From assembly GCF_003047105.1 (NCBI RefSeq), contig NZ_CP028475.1, positions 2,294,001 to 2,358,000 on the forward strand: a stretch of DNA of 64,000 nt. Reading direction: 5' to 3'. Under the pieces are notes generated by a model. It was given only the letters and a program-made list of their open reading frames with translations, was not told where the DNA came from and made no database searches. Below, one piece after another: positions 55,687 through 64,000 of the stretch. The first letter of the stretch is position 1, and each line of letters begins with the position of its first letter. The position numbers were made by a program, and so were the translations under genes. Source of the stretch: Celeribacter baekdonensis. Lineage in GTDB: Bacteria > Pseudomonadota > Alphaproteobacteria > Rhodobacterales > Rhodobacteraceae.

Positions 55687-55926
55687 TCACCGCCTGCGCC
55701 AATGGGTCGGCACAATGATCAGCGCGCCGAGTGAGGAGACGATGGCATTCACGCCGGGTGGATTTAACCCGATGCCGAACATCAGCTTAAGGAAATAGGC
55801 CAAAAACGCTCCGCCAATGCAGATGATGATCGAGGGCAGGTAGCCGTTATTGGTAAATCCCGTTTTTTCAACAGCATATCCAACGATACCCGCGATGAAC
55901 ACTGTGCCGATCAGAACTGGAAACAT
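55687..55926 (-). CDS. Small GlsB/YeaQ-like membrane protein
   Basis: 79 residues with three hydrophobic segments (about 5-20, 28-48, 60-73) separated by Gly-rich turns, in the pattern of the GlsB/YeaQ/YmgE family; sequence identity to the family is low by eye. It begins 9 nt after the fmt stop. Function unknown; family members are often called stress-associated. Confidence 0.6.
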   Translation of the reverse strand: MFPVLIGTVFIAGIVGYAVEKTGFTNNGYLPSIIICIGGAFLAYFLKLMFGIGLNPPGVNAIVSSLGALIIVPTHWRRR

Positions 55927-55935
55927 CGGGTGACC

Positions 55936-56841
55936 TCACGCAAAATGGCTGCCTTTTGGGACATCCATCCCTTTGAGGATGTCACTCACTGGCATAGCAC
56001 GTTTCCCTTCGCGCTGCGCGGTGAGAATTGCGACAGCGCCATCACCGCAGGCAATGGTGAACCTGTCTATCACCTCACCGGGACGGCCCGCACCATCGAC
56101 CAACCGTGAGGCGTGAAATTTGATCCGCTCACCTGCATAGTCCGCCCAAGCCCCCGGAAAGGGGGACAGCCCGCGAATTTGGCGGTCAATCTCGGTGGCG
56201 GGACGGGTCCAGTCGATTTTAGCCTCGGATTTGTCGATCTTTTTGGCGTAGGTCACGCCCTCGGCGGGCTGCGACACAGCGCTCAGTTCAGGCAACGTTG
56301 ACAGCGCCTCAACAATCGCAGCCGCCCCCATGTCCGAAAGCCTATCATGCAGGCTTGCCGTCGTATCCGCCGCCGAAATCAACGTTTCACGACGCAATAG
56401 CACTGGGCCGGTGTCGAGCCCCGCCTCCATCTGCATGATGCAAACGCCCGTCGTGGTATCGCCTGCCAAAATCGCCCGATGGATCGGCGCGGCCCCGCGC
56501 CACCGCGGCAGGAGCGAGGCGTGAATGTTCAAACAACCCTGTTTCGGCGCGTCTAAAATGCTCTGTGGAAGCAACAGACCATAGGCCACGACCACAGCAA
56601 TATCGGCGTTGAGCGCGGCGAATTCGGCGACATCTTCGGGGTCTTTGAAATTGACCGGATGACGGACCGGCAAGCCCAAGCCTTCGGCCCGTGCCTGAAC
56701 CGGCGTCGGACGATCCTTTTTCCCCCGCCCTGCCGGGCGCGGCGGTTGGCAATAGACGCACGCAATCTCATGCCCCGCATCCACCAACGCCTCAAGCACG
56801 GGCACCGAAAACTCCGGCGACCCCATAAAGATCACCCTCAT
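55936..56841 (-). CDS. fmt: Methionyl-tRNA formyltransferase
   Basis: 301 residues from the Met at 56841 ([19 protein letters not shown]), which shares bases with the stop of the deformylase paralogue upstream (ATGA). The signature [19 protein letters not shown] is near 107-125, with Asn/His catalytic residues, and [12 protein letters not shown] follows. C-terminal domain of tRNA binding from about 205. It formylates initiator Met-tRNA; the deformylases upstream take the formyl group off again. Confidence 0.96.
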   Translation of the reverse strand: MRVIFMGSPEFSVPVLEALVDAGHEIACVYCQPPRPAGRGKKDRPTPVQARAEGLGLPVRHPVNFKDPEDVAEFAALNADIAVVVAYGLLLPQSILDAPKQGCLNIHASLLPRWRGAAPIHRAILAGDTTTGVCIMQMEAGLDTGPVLLRRETLISAADTTASLHDRLSDMGAAAIVEALSTLPELSAVSQPAEGVTYAKKIDKSEAKIDWTRPATEIDRQIRGLSPFPGAWADYAGERIKFHASRLVDGAGRPGEVIDRFTIACGDGAVAILTAQREGKRAMPVSDILKGMDVPKGSHFA

Positions 56842-57341
56842 TTCATCGCCCCCGCTTTTTTCGCCTTTTTCAAAAACATTTGGCGTTTCACAGGCTTGAG
56901 ATGGTCGAAATACATTTTGCCATTCAAGTGGTCGATCTGATGTTGCACCGACGTGGCCCAAAGATGCACGAAATCGCGCTCCTCGATCTCCCCAGCCTCA
57001 TTGAGAAACTGCACCGTCACTGCGCGCGGACGCGTGACAACGGCAGACATGCCCGGCAGGTTGGGCGAGGCTTCTTCGTGGTCACGCGGCTGCACCGAAG
57101 CATGAAGCACCTTTGGGTTGGCCATACGCACGGCCTTGCCACGCTCGTCCGAACAATCAACCACGGCAAGTTGCATCATCACCCCGATTTGTGGCCCGGC
57201 CAAGCCATAGCCCGGCATCGCATCCATGGTCTCGATCATATCGTCCCAGATCAGGCGGATCTCGTCGGTGATCTCCGCCACCGGCGGCACCACGGTTTTC
57301 AGACGGGTGTCGGGATAGGGGATAAACGGGCGCTGGGTCAT
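56838..57341 (-). CDS. Peptide deformylase paralogue, probably catalytically inactive
   Basis: 167 residues, deformylase fold. Motif 1 [10 protein letters not shown] is present (about 44-53), but motif 2, EGCLS in active enzymes, reads EASPNLPG and lacks the metal-binding Cys. Motif 3, HEIDH, is HQIDH, so the catalytic Glu is Gln. Both changes would abolish the standard mechanism. It may act as a binding or regulatory protein. Coupled to its neighbours by ATGA on both sides. Confidence 0.88.
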   Translation of the reverse strand: MTQRPFIPYPDTRLKTVVPPVAEITDEIRLIWDDMIETMDAMPGYGLAGPQIGVMMQLAVVDCSDERGKAVRMANPKVLHASVQPRDHEEASPNLPGMSAVVTRPRAVTVQFLNEAGEIEERDFVHLWATSVQHQIDHLNGKMYFDHLKPVKRQMFLKKAKKAGAMK

Positions 57342-57829
57342 AGATATGCGGCCTCCAAATGCGCACGGGCTTTGGCATCAAGACGATCGAAATGCACACG
57401 GCCATTGAGGTGATCGAATTCGTGTTGGGCGATCCGGGCTTCGGCCCCATCCATTTCACGCAAATATGTCGCGCCGGTCAAATCCGTCCAGCGGATTGTG
57501 ATCCGCGTGGGTCTTGTCACCGGCGCGTCCACGCCGGGAATGGACAGGCAGGCCTCGTCCATCTCAATGCTCTCATCGGAGTGAGAGAGGATCTCGGGAT
57601 TGATCATGACGAGGGGAGATTTGATGCCCTCTTTCCACGTCGCATCCATGACGAACAGCCGCAGCATCGCGCCAATTTGGGGGCCAGCCAAGCCACGACC
57701 GGGGGCGGCATACATAGTGTCCAACATATCCGCCGCCAGCTTGCGGATGTCATCCGTAATCTGATCGACCGGGGCACAAAGCGTGCTGAGTCGCGCATCC
57801 GGCCAAAGCAAAATGTCCAAAACGGCCAT
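57338..57829 (-). CDS. def: Peptide deformylase paralogue 2
   Basis: 163 residues. [10 protein letters not shown] (about 44-53), EACLSIPG (Cys kept, Gly of EGCLS replaced by Ala) and HEFDH in the third motif. All metal ligands and the catalytic Glu are kept, so activity is likely but perhaps with altered specificity. Start overlaps the stop of the first deformylase gene (TGATG). Confidence 0.9.
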   Translation of the reverse strand: MAVLDILLWPDARLSTLCAPVDQITDDIRKLAADMLDTMYAAPGRGLAGPQIGAMLRLFVMDATWKEGIKSPLVMINPEILSHSDESIEMDEACLSIPGVDAPVTRPTRITIRWTDLTGATYLREMDGAEARIAQHEFDHLNGRVHFDRLDAKARAHLEAAYL

Positions 57830-58350
57830 CAGGCCCGCGTCCGATCTCGTTTAAGCTTTTGCATTTTGCGGGTGATCATCTGACGTTTGAGTGGCTTGAG
57901 ATAATCAATGAACAAAATGCCATCTAGGTGGTCGATTTCATGCTGAACACAGGTCGCCCAAAGCGCATCGAATTCCTCTTCATGCGCTTTGCCTTCGACA
58001 TCAAGCCAACTCACGCGCACGCTTTTCGGCCGTTCCACGTCAGCATATTGACCGGGAATCGACAGGCAGCCCTCTTCGTAGACGTTCTTTTCCTCACTCG
58101 ACCAAGTCACCGCCGGGTTCACCAAAACCATCGGTTCAGGCGTGCCATTGGCCTCCTTGACGCAATCCATCACCAACATGCGTTTGGTCAAACCAACCTG
58201 CGGCGCGGCAAGGCCAATGCCCGGCGCCTCATACATGGTCTGCAACATATCGTCGGCAAACCGGGCCAAGTCGCGGTCGAACTCGGTCACAGGGTCACAG
58301 ACCTTTTTCAGGCGCGGGTCGGGGTGGATGAGGATCGGTTTCAGGGTCAT
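57829..58350 (-). CDS. def: Peptide deformylase (canonical)
   Basis: 173 residues from the Met at 58350 (MTLKPILIHPDPRLKKVC). GIGLAAPQVG (about 44-53), EEGCLSIPG near 94-102 and HEIDH near 138-142 are all consensus. It removes the N-formyl group from nascent peptides. First gene of the def-def-def-fmt operon. A much longer in-frame ORF continues upstream to 58863, but its extra part is antisense to the PatB-like gene and not deformylase-like. Confidence 0.95.
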   Translation of the reverse strand: MTLKPILIHPDPRLKKVCDPVTEFDRDLARFADDMLQTMYEAPGIGLAAPQVGLTKRMLVMDCVKEANGTPEPMVLVNPAVTWSSEEKNVYEEGCLSIPGQYADVERPKSVRVSWLDVEGKAHEEEFDALWATCVQHEIDHLDGILFIDYLKPLKRQMITRKMQKLKRDRTRA

Positions 58351-58485
58351 GAATATGCATTTAGAGAATGCCTGCGCGCCGTGCAACTGTGCGGCGCACG
58401 AATGTGCAAGTCTCCTGCGCGATAAAATCGCCTTTACCTCACGCCTGACCCCAGTACGTTGGCATAAATAGCAATGAGGATTGCG

Positions 58486-59670
58486 ATGACGCACTACAGT
58501 TTTGACACGATGTACGACCGCGTTGCAACACGATCGAGCAAATGGACCATGACACACGCGGCCCTTGGTATTCCCCCCTCGCCTGATGTACTGCCGATGT
58601 GGGTGGCGGATATGGATTTTAAGGCCCCTGACTTCATCACAGAGGCGGTGCATGCCTTGGCGGATGCAGGTGATTTCGGCTATTTCGCCCATATCGACAG
58701 TATGTTTGAAGCCGTGCAATGGTGGATAAAGACCCGGCACGCTTGGGACATCGACACCGATTGGATCACAGCCACCGCCAGCCTTGGCAACGCCATCGCC
58801 TTTTCCATTCAGACCTGGACCGAGCCGGGTGATGCGGTGGCGATCTTCACCCCTGTCTATCATGAATTCGCGTCAAAAATTGCCCGCAATGGCCGCACGG
58901 TCACGGAATTGCCTCTCAGTGTGACCGAAGCCGGGCTTTTGCCGGATTTCGACGCCTTCGATGCGCTTATGACGGGGCGGGAAAAAATCCTACTTCTGTC
59001 CTCACCGCACAATCCGGCTGGCCACGTTTGGACCCGCAAAGAGTTGCGCCAGATTGTTGATTTTTGTGCGCGCCATGATCTTTTATTGGTCTCCGACGAG
59101 GTCCATCACGACCTGATCCTGACCGGGCACAGCCATACGCCGACGGCTTTGGTGGCACCAGAGTATGCATCCCGCCTGGTCACCATGACATCGGCCTCAA
59201 AAACCTTTTCCATTGCGGGAACCCGTTTGGGTTGTGTCACCATTTCAGATCCGGTTTTGCGTCGCGAATTCCGCAACACAGTTCACAAAGCCGACCTTGC
59301 GCCCAACCTTTTAGGAACGGTCCTGACACGCGCCTGCTTGTCTGAAAAAGGGGCGAAATGGGTCGATGCACTCACCCTCTACCTCTCCGAGAATGCCAGG
59401 ATTTTTGCGAACGGCATCGCGGACCTTCCCGGCCTGTCCCACGTCCAACTTGAAGGCACCTACCTTGCATGGGTCGATTTTTCTGGCACCGGAATGGAGG
59501 CATCGGAGATTTGGCGTCGCGTGACGGAGGAGGCCAAAATTGCTCCCAGCCCCGGCGCACCCTTCGGCACAGGCGGGGAACTTGGGCTGCGCTTTAACTT
59601 AGGGACACAAGCCGCGCGCGTCACGGAGGCCGTATCTCGCCTAAAATCCGCCTTCAGTGATCTTCAATGA
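58486..59670 (+). CDS. PatB/MalY-type aminotransferase or C-S lyase
   Basis: 394 residues, PLP-dependent fold I. The Schiff-base Lys is near 239 in SASKTFSIAGTRLG; DVLPMWVADMDFKAPDFITEAV near 37-58 and SPHNPAGHVW near 168-177 are typical of the PatB/MalY group, which cleaves cystathionine or other S-conjugates. I chose the Met at 58486 with GAGGA upstream; the Met at 58474 lacks one. Confidence 0.88.
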   Translation: MTHYSFDTMYDRVATRSSKWTMTHAALGIPPSPDVLPMWVADMDFKAPDFITEAVHALADAGDFGYFAHIDSMFEAVQWWIKTRHAWDIDTDWITATASLGNAIAFSIQTWTEPGDAVAIFTPVYHEFASKIARNGRTVTELPLSVTEAGLLPDFDAFDALMTGREKILLLSSPHNPAGHVWTRKELRQIVDFCARHDLLLVSDEVHHDLILTGHSHTPTALVAPEYASRLVTMTSASKTFSIAGTRLGCVTISDPVLRREFRNTVHKADLAPNLLGTVLTRACLSEKGAKWVDALTLYLSENARIFANGIADLPGLSHVQLEGTYLAWVDFSGTGMEASEIWRRVTEEAKIAPSPGAPFGTGGELGLRFNLGTQAARVTEAVSRLKSAFSDLQ

Positions 59671-60017
59671 AAACTCGGTAAAAGCGCGACCGGGGCGTCA
59701 TCGGCCCGGTCGTAATCCAAAGGCGGCTTATCAGTTGCAAGTGTCGCGCGTTTGAAATCAAAACTCATCTCGTGACCATCTTCTTGCGCGGCCACAATCA
59801 GTGCCTGATAGAGGTGCTTTGAGCCATCATAAACGTCCACAAGCCCCCGCAAATGCGTGGAATTTTCACGGTCAAGCGCAAACCCTGTCTCCCAAGACCG
59901 CAGGATCGGATAGGTCGCATCGCCCACACGCACCCGCAAGCGAGAGCGGCGTTTCAGCTTGGCCTTACGTGCCTGTTCAAGTCCCTCAAGGACCTCTTTG
60001 GGCAGAAAATCAGACAT
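59664..60017 (-). CDS. Hypothetical protein conserved in Rhodobacteraceae
   Basis: 117 residues from the Met at 60017, which has GGGAGG at good distance; the longer ORF to 60128 has no support. Basic N-terminal half (KAKLKRRSRLRVRVG, about 16-30), then a compact beta-rich fold. No recognisable motif. It overlaps the end of the PatB-like gene by 7 nt, tail to tail. Confidence 0.68.
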   Translation of the reverse strand: MSDFLPKEVLEGLEQARKAKLKRRSRLRVRVGDATYPILRSWETGFALDRENSTHLRGLVDVYDGSKHLYQALIVAAQEDGHEMSFDFKRATLATDKPPLDYDRADDAPVALLPSFH

Positions 60018-60142
60018 CTCAAACCTCCCGAGCGTTTCACCGGATGAGTGATAGTCCAATGATGGGCCAAGATTGGTTTCGGTCAAGTTAACCCTAACGG
60101 CAGATGACATCCTGTCCCCAAGAGTCACCAGATTGCCGCAGT

Positions 60143-60910
60143 TTACGGTGCCACCTTAGGCCGCAGCACATGCGGCATTTTAGGATCATAGAGCGCACTG
60201 TCTTTGAAATCTGCGACCTCCCCCAAGGCTGGCCCAACAAGGATCAACGCCGTGCGGGTGATTTTCGCCTCACGGGCTTTTTCGCGAATGTCGCTCAACG
60301 CGCCACGGATCAACATCTGATCCGGCCAGCCGACGCGATACGCAACAACAACGGGACAGTCCGCGCCGTAATAGGGCACCAATTGCCGCTCAATTTCACG
60401 CAGATTGCGAATGCCCAAATGGATCGCCAAAGTCGCGCCGGTTTTGGCGAAATTCTCAAGCGTCTCGCCCGCAGGCATCGAGGTGGATTTCATCGACACA
60501 CGGGTCAGGATGATGCTCTGCGCGATCTCCGGGATGGTCAACTCCTGCCCTAAAGCGGCGGCGGCGGCAGCATAGGCGGGCACACCGGGAATGATCTCAT
60601 AGTCAATCCCATCAGCACGCAAACGGCGAATTTGTTCGGCAATCGCACCGTACAAAGAAGGGTCTCCACTGTGCACTCGTGCAACATTTAAGCCTTTTTC
60701 ATGTGCTATTTTGATTTCGGCATGAGTGTCATCCAACGTCATCGGCGCCGTATCCAAAACCCGCGCGCTCTCCGGGGCGCAGGCCACAACTTCGGCAGGG
60801 ACCAAAGACCCTGCATAGAGACAAACCTGGCATTCACCGATGATCCGCTCGGCCTTTTTGGTCAATAGCTCCGGGTCGCCCGGCCCCGCACCAATAAAGA
60901 AAACAGTCAT
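60143..60910 (-). CDS. cobM: Precorrin-4 C11-methyltransferase
   Basis: 255 residues, SAM-dependent tetrapyrrole methylase. GAGPGDPELLT at 8-18, VARVHSGDPSLYGAIAEQ near 75-92 and IPGVPAYAAAAAALGQELTIPE near 105-126 are diagnostic for CobM/CbiF. It acts in ring synthesis of cobalamin. Start overlaps the stop of the cbiG-cobJ gene (ATGA). Confidence 0.95.
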   Translation of the reverse strand: MTVFFIGAGPGDPELLTKKAERIIGECQVCLYAGSLVPAEVVACAPESARVLDTAPMTLDDTHAEIKIAHEKGLNVARVHSGDPSLYGAIAEQIRRLRADGIDYEIIPGVPAYAAAAAALGQELTIPEIAQSIILTRVSMKSTSMPAGETLENFAKTGATLAIHLGIRNLREIERQLVPYYGADCPVVVAYRVGWPDQMLIRGALSDIREKAREAKITRTALILVGPALGEVADFKDSALYDPKMPHVLRPKVAP

Positions 60911-62721
60911 GCGAGGTCTCCATCAATTTTGCGCGCATAGCCACGCGGCGTGTACATGCGCGGGCCTTCGCCAAGCTGGGCAAGGCGAGAATTGGACGAG
61001 CCGATCAACACCACCGTGAGCATATCGACCTCATCCACTTGCAAGTCTTTCAAGCGTCGGTAACGGACATATTCTGTCGGACGCCCAAGGTTCGACGCCA
61101 ACATCACCGGCGTGTCAGCCGGGCGGTGTTGGAGCAAAATATCCCGCGCTTCTGCCAAAAGCGTGCGCCGCTTTTTCGACACCGGGTTGTAAAAGGCAAT
61201 GACAAAATCGCCCTCTGCCGCCGCCCTAAGACGGCGGATAATATCCGCGCGTGGGGTTAAAAGATCCGACAAAGAGATGGCACAGAAATCATGCCCCAAA
61301 GGGGCGCCCGCACGCGCAGCGGCCCCTTGCAGCGCCGAAACACCCGGCGAACACATCACCTCAACCCTGTGCGCGGCGTCTGATACGCCATGCTCATTCG
61401 GCCCGCGATCCAACAGCTCAAACACCAGCGCGCCCATGGCATAAATGCCCGCATCGCCCGAACACACGAGCGCAACGTTTTTGCCCTTGGCGGCCTGTTC
61501 CAAGGCATAGCGACACCGATCTTCTTCGCCGCCCAGCGGGAAATCAGAGCGGATTTTTCCCACGGCCAGAGGCCCCAAAAGATCAATATAAAGGCCATAA
61601 CCGACAAGTTCTTCGGCCTCTGCGACAAGTTTGGATACTTCCGGCGTGCGCCATGCCGCCTGCCCCGGACCAATACCAACCACGGACAAACGCCCACGCG
61701 GACGGCCATTGAGCGCGGTGATCACGTCAGTCGAGATCGCCAAGGACGTCGTAGCCATCGCGCTTTTGATCTTTGGTTCGGCCAACGTCACTGACGCGCC
61801 GCCACAGGCCAGTGCGGCGTTTTCGGCCACGCCATGGGTGCCGATTTCCGCAAACACCACCTCCGAAGTGGTGGCACATCGCGGCGTCTCGACCTCAAGC
61901 TCTGCCGCTGTGAACAGGCGCAGCGGAACGTCAAAGGTTTTCGCCAAGGCCAGGATCGCCGGTTCATCCGCTTTCACATCCACCGTCGCAATCGCGGCCA
62001 GTGCCTTGGGCGAGATATCGGCCTTTTGCAACAACGCGCCAACCAGATCGGCAAGCTCTTTGGGCGGGCAATTGCGCGAACACCCGACCCCGAGGACATA
62101 GCGTTGCGGATGGTACACAAGCGTTGTGTCATTGGGCGCAGACATCTCCCGAACGGTACAGATCAACTCCGCCCCCTCAGCCAGCGGAACATCTGCCAAC
62201 CACGCAGCTTTGCCCGCCTCATCGCCCGTTACAGATGCGCCACCATGGGCCAACATCGCGGCCATGGTCGATTTCGCGGCGTCCGGATTGCCCAAACGCC
62301 ACCCCATCGGCGGCTCGTCCAAAGCGATGCCCAACGACACGTCGCCCGCCGTCGTGATCGCTGCCTGGGACTCCAACGCCTGCGCGATGTCCAGCGCCAG
62401 TCGATTGGCCCCACGATGCCCGCCCAAAAGCGGAACGACCACAGAGCCATCGTCAGAGACCGAAATCACCGGCGGCTCCGTCTTTTTGTCCGAGAGCAAA
62501 GGGGCAACGGCGCGGATCAGGATGCCAGAGGCGCACACGCCAATCACCGGAATGCCCGCCGCAAACAGCGTGCGAACATGATCTAACGCATTGGGAAAGC
62601 TGATCTTTGCCTCTGTGCGTCCCTCGCGCCCATGGAGTTCAAAACCAAAGGCAACGGCAATGCGGGCGGCGGTTTTTTCGCCAGATGCGTTGAGTGCGAT
62701 GACAACCGGGCTCACAGCCAT
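60907..62721 (-). CDS. cobJ: Fused CbiG-like / precorrin-3B C17-methyltransferase (CobJ)
   Basis: 604 residues. Residues 1-330 are CbiG-like (VIGVCASGILIRAVAPLL near 60-76, VPLLGGHRGANRLA near 96-110 and the C-terminal LGVGCSRNCPP region near 211-221 with the CobE/GbiG domain). Residues about 340-604 are CobJ, with SVVGIGPGQAAWRTPE near 343 and VCSGDAGIYAMGALVFEL near 418-435. CbiG opens the precorrin-5A lactone in the anaerobic pathway, while CobJ is the C17 methylase used here. The fusion is known in roseobacters. It overlaps cobI by 10 nt. Confidence 0.92.
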   Translation of the reverse strand: MAVSPVVIALNASGEKTAARIAVAFGFELHGREGRTEAKISFPNALDHVRTLFAAGIPVIGVCASGILIRAVAPLLSDKKTEPPVISVSDDGSVVVPLLGGHRGANRLALDIAQALESQAAITTAGDVSLGIALDEPPMGWRLGNPDAAKSTMAAMLAHGGASVTGDEAGKAAWLADVPLAEGAELICTVREMSAPNDTTLVYHPQRYVLGVGCSRNCPPKELADLVGALLQKADISPKALAAIATVDVKADEPAILALAKTFDVPLRLFTAAELEVETPRCATTSEVVFAEIGTHGVAENAALACGGASVTLAEPKIKSAMATTSLAISTDVITALNGRPRGRLSVVGIGPGQAAWRTPEVSKLVAEAEELVGYGLYIDLLGPLAVGKIRSDFPLGGEEDRCRYALEQAAKGKNVALVCSGDAGIYAMGALVFELLDRGPNEHGVSDAAHRVEVMCSPGVSALQGAAARAGAPLGHDFCAISLSDLLTPRADIIRRLRAAAEGDFVIAFYNPVSKKRRTLLAEARDILLQHRPADTPVMLASNLGRPTEYVRYRRLKDLQVDEVDMLTVVLIGSSNSRLAQLGEGPRMYTPRGYARKIDGDLA

Positions 62722-63428
62722 GGGTCGGCCCCTTTCACGATGAGGATCATAGAAAAATACGGCGCCTTTTCGGGCGCTTTTGAGAGTGGCAGGACCACTT
62801 CATGAGGCGTGGAGGCCCGTTCGATATAGACGGCTTTCTCCGTCAGGCCCGCCGCATCAATGGCTGCACGCACACGGGCGAAATGGCGGCCGAGTTTCAT
62901 CACCACAAGCGTGTCAGCGCTGTGCAACACATCCATGGAGTGTCCACGGTCCAAACGCCCGACAAGTTCCGGCGCAGGCAGGATGGTGACCACCTCATTG
63001 CGCGCCGCCATCGGCATTCCGGCGACCGCAGCACAAGTGGTCACAGAGGTCACGCCGGGCACAACCTCAACCGCATAGTCACGTTTGAGGCGGGCGAACA
63101 GATACATGAACGAGCCGTAGAAAAACGGATCGCCCTCACACAGGACAACCACATCCTCGCCAGCATCCAAGGCAGATCGGATCGCATCAGCCCCGATGTC
63201 ATACGCGGCCTGTGCGGGCGCGCGATCCACCGTCATTGGCACATCCATGACAATCTCGCGCGTGCCTTCCGTGATGTAATCCGCCGCAATCGAGCGGGCA
63301 AAAGACTCGCCGCCCGCTAAGGTCGGATAGGCGATCACTTTGGCCTCACCAATCAGGCGGGCGGCTTTGAGCGTCATCAGTTCCGGGTCGCCGGGGCCAA
63401 GGCCGATGCCATAGACAGTCCCGCTCAT
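62712..63428 (-). CDS. cobI: Precorrin-2 C20-methyltransferase
   Basis: 238 residues from the Met at 63428, which shares bases with the cobL stop (ATGA). GIGLGPGDPELMTLKA (about 7-22) and CEGDPFFYGSFMYLFARL (near 101-118) are characteristic of CobI/CbiL. It adds the C20 methyl group to precorrin-2. Confidence 0.95.
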   Translation of the reverse strand: MSGTVYGIGLGPGDPELMTLKAARLIGEAKVIAYPTLAGGESFARSIAADYITEGTREIVMDVPMTVDRAPAQAAYDIGADAIRSALDAGEDVVVLCEGDPFFYGSFMYLFARLKRDYAVEVVPGVTSVTTCAAVAGMPMAARNEVVTILPAPELVGRLDRGHSMDVLHSADTLVVMKLGRHFARVRAAIDAAGLTEKAVYIERASTPHEVVLPLSKAPEKAPYFSMILIVKGADPWL

Positions 63429-64000
63429 AGGGCGCGCCCTCCTTTGGTCAGGCTCCATTGTGTGACGGGCATGAACGGTTTCCAGCCCGAAAGAGTGCCC
63501 ACAGGTTTGGCACGAGACACCGCCATGCGGGTCAGTTCGCCGCCAAATTCGCTGCGCAGCGCAATCAACATCGCCTCGCCTTCAAGCGTCACTGCATTGG
63601 CAACCAACCGTCCAAATGGGGCGAGAGCATTCCATGCGGTCTCAAACACCGCACGCGTCAAACCGCCGCCAATGAACACCGCATCAGGTGACGACAGATC
63701 GGCCAGGCCTTTGGGGGCGGTTGCATCAATCAGTTTGAGACCGGGCGCACCAAGGGCCAGCGCATTTTGCACCGCCAAGGCTCGACGATCAGCGCGGCAT
63801 TCGATCCCGATGGCACGGGCATCCCGCGCCGCGCGCATCCATTCAATTGCAACCGAGCCAGAGCCACAGCCAATGTCCCAAAGCAATGCACCACGCCTTG
63901 GCGCGAGTTTGGCCAGAGTGACAACACGGACCTCTTGTTTGGTCATATTACCGTCAGAGACAAAGGCGCTGTCCGGCAAGCCGAAGCGCGGCAAAGGCGT
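63425..64000 (-). CDS. cobL: Precorrin-6Y methyltransferase/decarboxylase (C-terminal part)
   Basis: Only the last 191 residues lie in the window; the 5' part is missing. The CbiT-like domain is clear: FVSDGNMTKQEVR, then SAM-binding DIGCGSGSVAIEW, then PDAVFIGGGLTRAVFE. It catalyses C15 methylation with decarboxylation of the C12 side chain. Its stop overlaps cobI. Confidence 0.93.
   Translation of the reverse strand, partial: TPLPRFGLPDSAFVSDGNMTKQEVRVVTLAKLAPRRGALLWDIGCGSGSVAIEWMRAARDARAIGIECRADRRALAVQNALALGAPGLKLIDATAPKGLADLSSPDAVFIGGGLTRAVFETAWNALAPFGRLVANAVTLEGEAMLIALRSEFGGELTRMAVSRAKPVGTLSGWKPFMPVTQWSLTKGGRAL

Noticed and set aside
58351..58863. N-terminal extension of the first deformylase gene
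   Set aside because: The in-frame upstream part is antisense to the PatB-like gene and is unlike any deformylase; the Met at 58350 gives normal length.
59664..60128. Longer version of the hypothetical protein with 37 more residues
   Set aside because: The downstream Met at 60017 has a clear ribosome binding site, and the extension has none.

Overview
The window is an almost wholly housekeeping stretch of an alphaproteobacterial chromosome, most likely a marine Rhodobacteraceae (roseobacter-type) strain. The reasons are the gene order tRNA-Trp/secE/nusG/rplKA/rplJL/rpoBC followed by rpsL/rpsG/fusA/tuf, the chvI-chvG-hprK-rapZ-EIIA-HPr operon, the rpoZ-rsh-pdxJ-acpS-lepB-rnc-era-recO run, a 557-residue methylsuccinyl-CoA dehydrogenase-like protein, and aerobic-type cobalamin genes (cobL, cobI, cobJ, cobM). 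The genus cannot be assigned from this sequence. I see no insertion sequence, prophage, CRISPR array or replication origin.

Layout. 1-3494 (minus): partial tuf, fusA, rpsG, rpsL, with a good sigma-70 promoter at 3751-3779. 3787-5882: a drug/metabolite transporter and a glycosyltransferase. 5983-20111 (minus): tuf copy 2, tRNA-Trp, secE, nusG, rplK, rplA, rplJ, rplL, rpoB, rpoC, ending at a bidirectional terminator. 20201-25722 (minus): a lipoprotein, an M48 protease coupled to a DUF898/YjgN membrane protein, and parC. 25885-32093: SH3 protein, SDR, small membrane protein, PduO-type adenosyltransferase, etfBA, a DUF6473 gene (minus) and a 3-hydroxybutyryl-CoA dehydrogenase. 32160-37602 (minus): acyltransferase plus the ChvGI/regulatory-PTS operon, divergent from pckA (37981). 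39687-42663: cytochrome c, TauE-like exporter, acyl-CoA dehydrogenase (probable mcd). 42682-52614 (minus): recO, DUF1491, era, rnc, lepB, acpS, an exported protein, LysE, pdxJ, DUF2062, rsh, rpoZ, folK. 52738-55540: NYN protein, ispH, rnhA, TRIC-type channel. 55537-58350 (minus): three peptide deformylase paralogues, fmt and two small membrane proteins. 58486-60017: PatB-like lyase and a hypothetical protein. 60143-64000 (minus): cobL(partial), cobI, cbiG-cobJ fusion, cobM.

The most notable observations are these. rpoB is split by one missing base in a G/C tract, and recO is broken twice in the same way, which points to homopolymer errors in the sequence rather than biology. The 3' end of tuf is repeated in tandem downstream of its stop codon. 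The two tuf copies are identical over the 418 nt that can be compared. The deformylase paralogues show stepwise loss of catalytic residues. One terminator hairpin contains the ribosome binding site of the next gene. I did not find a clearly new defence or mobile system. The best candidate for an uncharacterised functional module is the translationally coupled YjgN-M48 pair at 20920-23330.

Many genes share start and stop bases (ATGA, GTGA, TGATG or TAATG), and these overlaps were used to choose start codons.
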